From the NCBI GenBank assembly GCA_034435675.1, contig DAOTWP010000009.1, forward strand, positions 1 to 16,320: a stretch of 16,320 nucleotides of DNA, read 5' to 3'. The translations under genes and the position numbers were made by a program. The notes below the pieces were generated by a model. It saw only the letters and a list, made by a program, of their open reading frames with translations, had not been told where the DNA came from and did no database searches. Origin of the DNA: DAOTWP01 sp034435675. GTDB taxonomy: Bacteria > Chloroflexota > Anaerolineae > Aggregatilineales > Phototrophicaceae. Shown here in pieces: positions 1-6,969 of this stretch (position 1 is its first letter; each line of letters opens with the position of its first letter).

Positions 1-1
1 C

Positions 2-1150
2 ACCCCGGCAGCCCCGCAGCCTGCGGCCCACACCGCCCCGGCATACGGCGGGCATGTCACACCCGGTGTCGCGCGCATGGCAGCAGAGCATCGGCTTGAC
101 CTGGCGCAGATTAAGGGCACAGGGCGCGAAGGACGCATCACCAAAAAGGATGTCGAGGCGTATCTCGCCGGCGGGCAGCAGCCCCGCAGTGCCAGCGCCG
201 CTGAAGCCGCGCCCTGGGATCGCCCCGGCAGCGGCGACCTGTTTAAGTCCACCGTTGACTATGAACTCGGCTCCGAAGGCGATACCGCAGCGCCCCGAAC
301 TGCGGCACTGCCCGAAACCCTGCGCGACGAACGCCCCAGCGCGCCGCCGCCGTTTTCAACCCAGCGCCCAGCCCCCGCCGCGCCCACGTCTGCCGCGCCG
401 CCGGGCGTCTCGCCTGCCGCCGGTTCAGGTGCACAGCGCGTCCACCCGGTAGAACCGATCCCGGAAGGGGCAGACGGCGAACTGGTCACGCTGTCGCCGA
501 TGCGCAAATCCATCGCGGAACACATGGTGCGCAGCAAGCTGCAAACCGCGCCGCATGTGACCACTGTGTTTGAAGTTGACCTGTCCGCAGTCATGGCGCA
601 CCGGACCGCCAACAAGGCGGACTATGCCAAACGCGGCATCAACCTGACTCTGACCGCCTATTTTGCCGCCGCCAGCGTGAAGGCGCTGCAGGCAAACCCC
701 TATCTCAACGCGCAGTGGACCGATCAGGGTATCTACCTGCATCACCGCATCAATCTGGGCATGGCGGTCGCGCTGGACAATGGCTTGATTGTGCCGGTCA
801 TCAAGGACGCGCAGGACCTGAACCTGATGGGGCTGGCGCGCGCGGTCAATGATCTGGCGACGCGGGCGCGGGCAAAACAGCTCAAACCCGACGAGGTGCA
901 GGGCGGCACATTCAGCATCACCAATCACGGCGTCAGCGGCAGCCTGTTCGCCACGCCGATTATCAACCAGCCGCAGGTCGGCATTCTGGGCGTGGGTATG
1001 CTCGAAGACCGTGTCAAGGTGCTTAACGGCAGCATCGCCATTCGCCCGTGCTGCTATGTTTCGCTGACATTTGACCACCGCGTGGCAGACGGCGCGGTGG
1101 GCGACGCCTTCCTGCTGACGCTCAAACAAACGCTGGAAGGCTGGGCATAA
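2..1150 (+). CDS. 2-oxo acid dehydrogenase E2 (dihydrolipoamide acyltransferase), 5'-truncated
   Basis: This is the acyltransferase core of a pyruvate-, branched-chain- or 2-oxoglutarate-type dehydrogenase complex. It moves the acyl group from lipoyl-lysine to CoA in the cytoplasm. The frame is open from base 2, so the gene starts upstream and 382 residues are visible; the N-terminal lipoyl domain is not in the window. A peripheral subunit-binding domain lies at about 56-166, with VTPGVARMA and GTGREGRITKKDV. An Ala/Pro-rich linker of about 100 residues follows. The catalytic domain begins near base 480 (LSPMRKSIAEHM) and ends with the active-site motif DHRVADG, whose His codon is at 1076-1078. 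An internal ATG at 77 falls inside the binding domain and is not the start. Substrate class cannot be decided from this part, so no symbol is given. The E3 gene is at 6970-8373 on the other strand. Confidence 0.95.
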   Translation, partial: TPAAPQPAAHTAPAYGGHVTPGVARMAAEHRLDLAQIKGTGREGRITKKDVEAYLAGGQQPRSASAAEAAPWDRPGSGDLFKSTVDYELGSEGDTAAPRTAALPETLRDERPSAPPPFSTQRPAPAAPTSAAPPGVSPAAGSGAQRVHPVEPIPEGADGELVTLSPMRKSIAEHMVRSKLQTAPHVTTVFEVDLSAVMAHRTANKADYAKRGINLTLTAYFAAASVKALQANPYLNAQWTDQGIYLHHRINLGMAVALDNGLIVPVIKDAQDLNLMGLARAVNDLATRARAKQLKPDEVQGGTFSITNHGVSGSLFATPIINQPQVGILGVGMLEDRVKVLNGSIAIRPCCYVSLTFDHRVADGAVGDAFLLTLKQTLEGWA

Positions 1151-1161
1151 CCGCTATGCGT

Positions 1162-1192
1162 GGGGGCGACCTGCCGGCATGCAGATCGCCCC
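1162..1192. terminator. GC-rich hairpin between convergent genes
   Basis: The arms GGGGCGA (1163-1169) and TCGCCCC (1186-1192) pair. After one mismatch, CTGC (1171-1174) pairs with GCAG (1181-1184) around a 6-base loop. It sits just after the E2 stop and before the end of the minus-strand gene at 1223. No T-run follows on either strand, so it may instead be a dispersed palindromic repeat or an RNA 3'-end stabiliser. Confidence 0.45.
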
Positions 1193-1222
1193 AGAGTGCG
1201 CCGCCCCGCCGTTTGCGCCGCT

Positions 1223-2749
1223 TTAACCGCCCGATGAAGTCGGCGTCCAGGTCGGTGTTGCCGTCTCTGTCGGCGGCAGAGTGGGCACTAACGTCGGCGT
1301 GAACGTGCTGGTGGCAGTCGGGGTTGCCAGCGTCACATTATCCGGAAGAACCGGTATCTCTCCGCCAGGTACGAGCAGGATCGGCACGCCCGATTGCAGC
1401 AGGAAAGCAAACACCTCAGCATCGTGGGGTGTAACCGCGAGGACGATGATATCCGCTGAATAGATACTCACTTCCGCGCTGACCTGCGTATCTGTGCCAA
1501 TCTGCACGACTCGGGCATTGACAATCATACGCTCAAGTCTCAACACCGGTCGTGTATTTGGCGGAGAATCGGCGGAGACAAACAGGAAGTTCGCCCACAC
1601 GTCCACCATGCTCCCCACCGTCAATTGCAGTCCATCGGGTGCCAGAATATTTTCCATTCGCACCGATATCGCCACCGTCCCCGGCGGCAGGACCGGATCG
1701 CCATTCGCGGTTTGCAGGCTTTCCACCAGCGCGGAAACAATCACAGGCTGGTAGCGGGCAACTGCGCTGATGGCATACAGTCCGACAACATCGTCAATGC
1801 TGTCCGCTGTAAGGCGCGGCGCTTGCTCCGGCTGCCAGTACGTCACTGCCAGCATGTCAGCAGTGATCGGCGTACCGTAAGGAATGTCCACCAGCGCGAT
1901 GACCACCGGCTGCAACCCCGCAGCGGGCACAACATTCGCTGGAATGCCATCAGGCGGCACTGGTGTCACCTCGCCACCGGCAATGGTCGCGGTCACTATG
2001 ATCGGCGACGGCAGAACCGCAGGAGCCGCGCCACCGACGGGAGTCGCAGTTATTATGAACGGCGACGGCACAAGGGTAGGACCGCCACCGACAATGGCAG
2101 TCGCGGTCAGCGCATTCGGCGGGAGCATGTTCGGCGAAACAGGAATATACAGCGTTTGCCCGACTTGCAGCAGCGTGGCGGATGCCTCGTTCAGGCAGTT
2201 TGCCGCCAGCAGCGCGGCAAGCTCCACATTCGCCTGTTGGGCAATGCTCGCCAGCGTATCACCCGACTGCACCACATAGACGCTGACACTGCCTGCACCC
2301 GGCGTGCAGGCTGGCGCAGCATCCGTCTGCTGTGCCTCAAACCCGGACGCCGCCGGGACAAAACCGCCTGAAGGCAGGTTGTTGATGAACAGCAGGGTAA
2401 CGCCCACCAGCGCGGCAAACAGCGCGGCGGCGAGGGTCACCGGTATGTGTCGAACGACACCCTGCCGCACAGCGCGGCTGGACAAACGAGCAGGGGGGAT
2501 CAATACAGGATTTGCCTGCATAGAGTCAAGCTTCCTTTCATAGCTGGCAGCAGGCGGCACAGCGGTCGCCAGTTCTGCCTTTAGCTGCATAAGCAACTGG
2601 TCTTCAAGGCGACGCTGAAACTGCGCGTCTGCCTGCGGATGTGTGTCGGTCATGGCATTCACCAGACGGTCTTTACCTGGTTTTCCGTCTCCCAACAGGG
2701 CATTGAGCTGGTCGAACAACTCCTGCGGGCGGGGGTCGTGGTCATTCAT
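1223..2749 (-). CDS. Membrane protein with LysM and SAF/CpaB-like domains, possible sigma-factor regulator
   Basis: This 508-residue protein has a cytoplasmic N-terminus (about 1-100) and one membrane helix (about 103-124, VTLAAALFAALVGVTLLF). Outside are a LysM peptidoglycan-binding domain (about 157-203, VVQSGDTLASIA ... VGQTLYIP), a repetitive Pro/Thr/Gly linker (210-278), and a SAF domain (about 282-345, VDIPYGTPITADML). A CpaB/RcpC-like domain follows (about 357-462, GSMVDVWANF and LAVTPHDAEVFAFLLQSG), then a Thr/Pro-rich tail. CpaB-type SAF proteins normally belong to Flp pilus assembly, but no pilus gene is visible here. The ATG overlaps the sigma-factor stop as ATGA, which implies translational coupling and the usual place of an anti-sigma factor. 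The N-terminal segment has no cysteine, so it is not a zinc-type anti-sigma domain. Domain calls are firm for LysM and good for SAF; the regulatory role is inference. Confidence 0.85.
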   Translation of the reverse strand: MNDHDPRPQELFDQLNALLGDGKPGKDRLVNAMTDTHPQADAQFQRRLEDQLLMQLKAELATAVPPAASYERKLDSMQANPVLIPPARLSSRAVRQGVVRHIPVTLAAALFAALVGVTLLFINNLPSGGFVPAASGFEAQQTDAAPACTPGAGSVSVYVVQSGDTLASIAQQANVELAALLAANCLNEASATLLQVGQTLYIPVSPNMLPPNALTATAIVGGGPTLVPSPFIITATPVGGAAPAVLPSPIIVTATIAGGEVTPVPPDGIPANVVPAAGLQPVVIALVDIPYGTPITADMLAVTYWQPEQAPRLTADSIDDVVGLYAISAVARYQPVIVSALVESLQTANGDPVLPPGTVAISVRMENILAPDGLQLTVGSMVDVWANFLFVSADSPPNTRPVLRLERMIVNARVVQIGTDTQVSAEVSIYSADIIVLAVTPHDAEVFAFLLQSGVPILLVPGGEIPVLPDNVTLATPTATSTFTPTLVPTLPPTETATPTWTPTSSGG

Positions 2750-3339
2750 CGCGCCGCCTCCGGGGCAACATAGCTGTCATCGGCAAAGGCACGCTGCAAA
2801 TCGGTAAGCGCGCGTGACAGGTGGCTCGCAATCGTGCGCTCATCCAGATTCAGCACGGCGGCGATGTCCTGATTGCGCAGCCCGCCGAAAAAGCGCAGCG
2901 TGACAATCTCCTGCCGGCGCGGCGACAGGGCGCGAATTGCCGTGTGCAGCGCGGCAAAGCGCTCCTGCAGCAGCAGCCCCTGTTCTGGCGTGGCGCTGCT
3001 GCTGTGCAGTTCCGGCAGGTCATCCAGCGACAGCGCGCTGTGCGCCCGGCTGCGATAGAACGAACTGACCTGATTATGCGCAATGCGAAACAACCACGCG
3101 GCAAACGATCCCTCACCGCGATACTCGAAACGCCCGATATGTTCCACAACCCGCGTGAAGGTCTCTGCCGTTAAATCCTCGACATCCTGCCTGCGCCCCA
3201 CACGGTAAGCGATATAGGCATAGACGCGCGAAAAGTAGCGGCGGTACAGCTCGCGGAACAAATCTGGCTCCTGCGGGATGCGTTCGATCAGCTCCCGGTC
3301 ACTCCAGTCCTGAGGTGTCATACCCGGCATGACTTCCAT
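2746..3339 (-). CDS. RNA polymerase sigma factor, sigma-70 family, ECF type
   Basis: This 197-residue protein directs RNA polymerase to a specific promoter set. Region 2 spans about 26-95 (LYRRYFSRVYAYIAYRVG, then DVEDLTAETF and FAAWLFRIAHNQ, all typical of ECF factors). Region 4 spans about 128-182, with a helix-turn-helix (LSPRRQEIVTLRFFGGLRNQDIA, split here as LSPRRQEIV and LRNQDIAAVL). Region 3 is absent, as expected for ECF factors. The ATG at 3339 has no clear ribosome-binding site; Met codons 4 and 7 (3330 and 3321) are alternatives and do not change the domains. The stop overlaps the downstream LysM-SAF membrane protein gene by 4 bases, so the two are probably one transcript. No ECF-type autoregulatory promoter was recognised upstream. 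Confidence 0.95.
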   Translation of the reverse strand: MEVMPGMTPQDWSDRELIERIPQEPDLFRELYRRYFSRVYAYIAYRVGRRQDVEDLTAETFTRVVEHIGRFEYRGEGSFAAWLFRIAHNQVSSFYRSRAHSALSLDDLPELHSSSATPEQGLLLQERFAALHTAIRALSPRRQEIVTLRFFGGLRNQDIAAVLNLDERTIASHLSRALTDLQRAFADDSYVAPEAAR

Positions 3340-3369
3340 TGTGCGGTCATGTGTATCCGTCAGCTTTTT

Positions 3370-3379
3370 GCGTTAACGC
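3370..3379. promoter_or_regulatory. Palindrome upstream of the sigma-factor gene
   Basis: GCGTTAACGC is a perfect 10-base palindrome about 30 bases before the sigma-factor start, in the 148-base gap after the TPR-like gene. It could be an operator. No convincing -35/-10 pair was found beside it. Confidence 0.2.
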
Positions 3380-3487
3380 TGCAAACAAAAACGCACTCAG
3401 GCGCGAATTACTGCACGCCCAAGCGCGGACATTGTGCACCCAGGGGAAAATGAAAGGCAAGCTCAGCGTACCATTCAGCGCAGAGGT

Positions 3488-4717
3488 TCAGCCCTTCCGT
3501 GGTTTCATCGTGCAAATCAAGCAACCATCCTTGACGACGAGTCGCCCGGCTTTCATGAAATCCTGAAGTGTGCGGGCAAGCTGGTCAGCGTTGGCGTCAA
3601 TCGTCTCGGTGTGTAGAATCATCAAACCTGTCTTGTTGACGTTAGGCACCTGCCACTCCACGCCAATGCGCACAACGAGCCGTCCGGAGTCCGCTTCCCT
3701 GACCTGGACCATCGCGCTCGGTGACTGCACAAGATGTAGTTCAACGCCGCGCTGCGACTCCCCAAACCCGGCGGCGGTAGCGTCCGTCATCTCATCAATC
3801 ACCACCGCCCAGCAGCGCTGATTGCTGCCGTCGCGCAGCCCCACAAAAGCGCCGTTGTCGAGCTGCGCCACGCGACACTTGCAGGCTGCGGCGGCAAAAC
3901 GCACCACCGTTTGCTGCACCCGGTCGAGCAGCCCGCCCGCACTGCTGCCACCGCCACTGGTTTTGCCCACGCGGCTGCGCACGCTGGCAAGAAGCTGCTC
4001 ATCCTTGCGCAAATCCGGGTGCCCCACACGCCGCTCAATGGCAATCACCTGTTCAAGATACGTGACGAGGGCGTCAGGCTGGTTGCGATTCGCCGCCGCC
4101 TGAATGCCGAAATGCAACCCCTCAACCTGGTAATTCACATCGTCGAGCGCAACGCCCAAGTTGAACAGCTTGTCGCCCGCCATCGCCAGATCATCCCAAC
4201 GGCTGTGGCGCGCGCAGCCAACGCCGAAGAAATAGAAGGTCTTGGCGGCTCTGGGCTTCATGTCCAGCTTGAGGTAGGTGGCAATGCTGGAACGGAAATA
4301 CGGGCGCGAACGCTCCGGCTGTCCGTCGTTGTCATAGGCTAAGCCAATTGACTCGGCTACTGTCGCCAGGGCGAAGGCGAAGTCAAAATCCGGCTGCACC
4401 GCCAGCTTTAGCCCGCGCGGGATCTGCCGGAACCACTCCCCTTCCTGATTGAGCACGCTTTCCAGCGTGTGGTAGACCTCCAGTGCCTGCTTCCAGTGAT
4501 GCTGGTCAGCGTGGCAAAACCCGATCATCAGCATGACATCCACATACTGCGGCAGGGTGAAGGGCGCGCCGTACTGCACGGCAACGGCAAAACACTGCTC
4601 AAACGCGGCGATGGCAGCATCAAACTGCTGCCGCTCCTTCAATGCCAGGGCACGCCGGTACTGCTGCTCCAGCGCCGCCTGATACTGCTGCGCGCGGTTG
4701 TGCGATTGGTCGGGCAT
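3488..4717 (-). CDS. TPR-like helical protein with a C-terminal beta-rich domain, function unknown
   Basis: This 409-residue protein has no signal peptide or membrane helix and is probably cytoplasmic. Residues about 10-245 look like degenerate tetratricopeptide-type helix pairs, for example YRRALALKERQQFDAAIAAF near 20-39 and HHWKQALEVYHTL near 73-85. A short Gly/Ser linker at 251-263 (GKTSGGGSSAGGL) leads to a second domain of about 140 residues with alternating hydrophobic, beta-like segments. I do not recognise that domain. The ATG at 4717 has a good Shine-Dalgarno sequence 7 bases upstream, which fixes the start. The gene lies between the lipoprotein gene upstream and the sigma-factor gene downstream on the same strand, with gaps of about 140-150 bases, so it may be transcribed separately. 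The tandem helices suggest a protein-protein scaffold, which is inference. Confidence 0.85.
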   Translation of the reverse strand: MPDQSHNRAQQYQAALEQQYRRALALKERQQFDAAIAAFEQCFAVAVQYGAPFTLPQYVDVMLMIGFCHADQHHWKQALEVYHTLESVLNQEGEWFRQIPRGLKLAVQPDFDFAFALATVAESIGLAYDNDGQPERSRPYFRSSIATYLKLDMKPRAAKTFYFFGVGCARHSRWDDLAMAGDKLFNLGVALDDVNYQVEGLHFGIQAAANRNQPDALVTYLEQVIAIERRVGHPDLRKDEQLLASVRSRVGKTSGGGSSAGGLLDRVQQTVVRFAAAACKCRVAQLDNGAFVGLRDGSNQRCWAVVIDEMTDATAAGFGESQRGVELHLVQSPSAMVQVREADSGRLVVRIGVEWQVPNVNKTGLMILHTETIDANADQLARTLQDFMKAGRLVVKDGCLICTMKPRKG

Positions 4718-4724
4718 TTGCTCA

Positions 4725-4729
4725 CTCCT
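4725..4729 (-). promoter_or_regulatory. Ribosome-binding site of the TPR-like gene
   Basis: AGGAG on the minus strand lies 7 bases before the ATG at 4717. It is among the best Shine-Dalgarno matches in the window and decides the start. Confidence 0.75.
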
Positions 4730-4855
4730 GAAAGGATGCGATCTTTGGTGCCGTTTGTTTTGTTCTGTGACTTTGCGTGGACGGACAAAGGCGGCTGCGT
4801 GGCTACAACCGCCATTCTACCCTCAATTTTGCTTGATTTGCTACCGGGACCGGCA

Positions 4856-5662
4856 TCAGCCGCCCGGCACGACCAGAAAAATCTGCATCTCGGTGTCGGT
4901 GATGACGAAGTCTTCGAGGTTGTTATCCGCCCCCACACGTCCGCTGAGGATGGTGTCAAACGTGGCGACCAGTGCGGGGAACAGTTCGGTGTTGATCGTG
5001 TTGACAAAGCCTTCCGGCGGCTCCGGCGCGTTGGTCTGAATATCCACAATCTGCGCCGCGATGAAGCGTTCGCCGCCGCCTTCCTGCTGCACCAGCGTAA
5101 TCTCGAAGATGATATTGCCGCTGACCATTGCCTGCCCGCCCGATGCGGTAATCTGAATATCCATGCCCTGCGGCGTAAAATCCACCAGCGCGCCCTGAAT
5201 CGCCGGATTGCCTGCAATCTGCAAGTTCAATTCTTCCTGAAACTGGCGTTCGCTGATGATCACGTCTGCTCCGCGCAGCCCGGCATTCGCACCATCCGGC
5301 GCGGGCGTCAGCGTGACAAACACCGGTGCGGCGGTAGCGCTGGCAATTGCTGCCAGTGTTGGCGCCAGCGTGGGGCGCACCACCGGCGTGCGGGTCGGCG
5401 GCGGGGTTGCGGTGCTGCTGGGTACTACCGACGGCGTCGGACTCAGCGTGGTAGTGGGCGAAAGCGTAAGGGTTGGCGTCAGCGTCGGTTCGGCGTCCTG
5501 CGCGGCGCTCTCCGGCGTTCCCGCCGGGGCATCCGTTGTGGGCGTGTCCGGCGGCAGTGTGGGCAGCACCGCCGAAGTCGGCAGCGGCGGCGCTTCAGTG
5601 GCGGCAGGCGCACACGCAGCAGCGGCAAACAGCAGCAGCACAAGAGCAAACAATCTCAGCAT
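4856..5662 (-). CDS. Predicted lipoprotein with Thr/Pro-rich linker, function unknown
   Basis: This 268-residue exported protein starts with MLRLFALVLLLFAAAACAP, a short hydrophobic signal ending in a lipobox-like AAAC, so lipid attachment at Cys17 is likely. The frame stays open upstream to 5752, but that stretch has no signal character. The ATG at 5662 has GGAAGG about 8 bases before it on the minus strand, so it is preferred. A long Thr/Pro/Ser-rich linker follows (about residues 20-115, with TPTLTPTLTLSPTTTLSPTP). The C-terminal 150 residues form a mixed alpha/beta domain starting near ADVIISERQFQEELN. I do not recognise that domain; it has the look of a surface lipid- or ligand-binding lipoprotein domain, but this is not secure. 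The linker resembles those of other exported proteins in this window and probably spans the cell wall. Confidence 0.85.
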   Translation of the reverse strand: MLRLFALVLLLFAAAACAPAATEAPPLPTSAVLPTLPPDTPTTDAPAGTPESAAQDAEPTLTPTLTLSPTTTLSPTPSVVPSSTATPPPTRTPVVRPTLAPTLAAIASATAAPVFVTLTPAPDGANAGLRGADVIISERQFQEELNLQIAGNPAIQGALVDFTPQGMDIQITASGGQAMVSGNIIFEITLVQQEGGGERFIAAQIVDIQTNAPEPPEGFVNTINTELFPALVATFDTILSGRVGADNNLEDFVITDTEMQIFLVVPGG

Positions 5663-5791
5663 CGAAATATCCTTCCGGGTGCAGCGCAATCGGACAGCGC
5701 GGGCGCGTGCAGCACTGGCGCCTAGCAGCACAATACCACAGGTACGCGGCACCCGCTATGCAGATGACCGTCCGAACTGTGCGAAAGTTAC

Positions 5792-5825
5792 GGGGCAGCG
5801 GCGGTCTGCCCCCGAAAACAGGGGG
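5792..5825. repeat. Two overlapping, mutually exclusive inverted repeats
   Basis: GGGGCAG (5792-5798) pairs with CTGCCCC (5806-5812). The C-run at 5809-5813 can instead pair with the G-run at 5821-5825 around GAAAACA. This lies in the 287-base gap between the divergent lipoprotein and FHA-thioredoxin genes, upstream of the predicted promoter at 5863. It could be a regulatory or dispersed repeat element. Confidence 0.3.
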
Positions 5826-5862
5826 TATTACATCCGGCGCATGAATTCTTTACGAACATCGC

Positions 5863-5892
5863 TTGACCCCGTGCCTCTGACAGCGTTAGGAT
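5863..5892 (+). promoter_or_regulatory. Probable sigma-70-type promoter of the FHA-thioredoxin gene
   Basis: TTGACC (5863-5868) and TAGGAT (5887-5892) are separated by 18 bases. Transcription would begin near 5899, giving a leader of about 50 bases before the ATG at 5950. The -35 element matches the consensus at 5 of 6 positions. Confidence 0.5.
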
Positions 5893-5949
5893 AGAGATAG
5901 TCATTCTTGGTGCATAAGATCATCATTTCCTTTATTGGTGGGGGAATCC

Positions 5950-6819
5950 ATGAACAACCAGCAGGCAGTTCTGACCACGCGCGACGGTGCGCGCGTGCCG
6001 CTGCAAACCCGCCAGACACGGCTTGCCGCTGTCCCCGTGTTTGTCATTGGCAGTGACCCGCGCTGCGATCTCGTCCTTAACGATCCGCGCATCTACCCGA
6101 TTCATGTGCTGATCGCCCGCAGCGAACAGGGTGACTGGTATCTCAAAACCCATGCTGCCGCAGAGACAATCAGCGTGGACGGCGAACAGGTCAACAAAGC
6201 ACGGCTGGTTCCCGACAGTGTCCTGCGCGTGGGCGGCACAGTGCTGCGCTTTGAGCTGGAGCAGCCCGATACTGCCCTGAGTGCGCTGGGGCTTAGCTTT
6301 GATGACGACGATAACGCCCTGCCCTACAACGCCGCGCTGGCTGACACGCCGCAGGTGATCCTGCCGCCGCGCAGCCGGGGCGATGCGGCGAAATCGGCAT
6401 TTGGCACGGGCATGTATGTGCTGGCGCTGGGCTGTGTGGTCGGTTTCTTTGTGTTGTTCCTGATCTCGCTGGCAAGCGAACGCGCGACAGGCAGTTCCAC
6501 GTTTGCCGCGCCGGATACGCAGTTTGTCGGGGAGGATGGCGCGGCGACGGTGCTGTATTTCCATGCGGAATGGTGCAGCGTGTGCCGCCGTCAGGACCCG
6601 ACGATGGAAGTCCTCACGCGGGAATACGATGGTGTCATCAACATTTACTGGGTTGACACTGATGATCGTGCCAATTACGGGCTGGTGTCGCGTTACAATG
6701 TCGACTCCATTCCCCGCACGGTGGTACTCAACGCAGAAGGGCGCGTGGTGCGCACGTTCTACGGGCTGGCGAGTGACCGTGACCTGCGCAGCGCCATGAG
6801 CATGGCAATGGCGGGGTAA
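5950..6819 (+). CDS. FHA-like domain, membrane helix and extracytoplasmic thioredoxin domain
   Basis: This 289-residue protein joins three parts. An FHA-like fold spans about 27-102, with IGSDPRCDLVLNDPRIYPIH and TISVDGEQV then LRVGGTVLRFE. One membrane helix spans about 154-175 (MYVLALGCVVGFFVLFLISL). A thioredoxin domain spans about 195-289, with the redox motif WCSVC (208-212) and the cis-proline segment SIPRTVV (253-259). Arg and Lys before the helix suggest the FHA part is inside and the thioredoxin outside. The usual FHA phosphothreonine-binding residues look replaced: GR is GS, the Ser of the SxxH motif is not Ser, and the NG Asn is missing. The ATG at 5950 follows a G-rich GGTGGGGG; an in-frame TTG at 5935 is less likely. 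It is flanked by minus-strand genes, so it is a single-gene unit. A thiol-disulfide role is likely; the partner is unknown. Confidence 0.9.
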   Translation: MNNQQAVLTTRDGARVPLQTRQTRLAAVPVFVIGSDPRCDLVLNDPRIYPIHVLIARSEQGDWYLKTHAAAETISVDGEQVNKARLVPDSVLRVGGTVLRFELEQPDTALSALGLSFDDDDNALPYNAALADTPQVILPPRSRGDAAKSAFGTGMYVLALGCVVGFFVLFLISLASERATGSSTFAAPDTQFVGEDGAATVLYFHAEWCSVCRRQDPTMEVLTREYDGVINIYWVDTDDRANYGLVSRYNVDSIPRTVVLNAEGRVVRTFYGLASDRDLRSAMSMAMAG

Positions 6820-6878
6820 CTGCGACCCTGGTGGCTGTAAAACGCAATTGAACCGGGAGGCGCAAAGCAAAGGGTAGT

Positions 6879-6902
6879 GCAGCGGCGAGTGTTGTCCGCT
6901 GC
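6879..6902. terminator. Stem-loop between convergent genes
   Basis: GCAGCGG (6879-6885) pairs with CCGCTGC (6896-6902) around a 10-base loop. It lies between the stop of the FHA-thioredoxin gene and the stop of the E3 gene on the opposite strand. No T-run follows, so termination is only a possibility. Confidence 0.3.
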
Positions 6903-6969
6903 CTTACAGCAGTTCTTCGCGCCTTCCTATCCGTCCCTGTACCGATGGGATTTCCCTGTTGAGCAGTCG

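Noticed and set aside
1223..2749. Calling the SAF-domain protein a Flp pilus CpaB
   Set aside because: It carries a LysM domain, an extra N-terminal cytoplasmic part and a sigma-factor neighbour, and there are no pilus genes nearby.
4814..4819. TAGAAT on the minus strand as a -10 element for the TPR-like gene
   Set aside because: No acceptable -35 hexamer is found 16-18 bases upstream, and the leader would be about 90 bases; too weak to list.
4469..5725. A long plus-strand open frame over the lipoprotein and TPR-like genes
   Set aside because: The C-terminal part is low-complexity Arg/Gly-rich, and it overlaps two minus-strand genes with clear signal peptide or ribosome-binding site.
5932..6870. 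A minus-strand open frame across the FHA-thioredoxin gene
   Set aside because: The plus-strand product has the WCSVC and cis-Pro motifs, a membrane helix and a promoter; the antisense product is His/Arg-rich with no domain.
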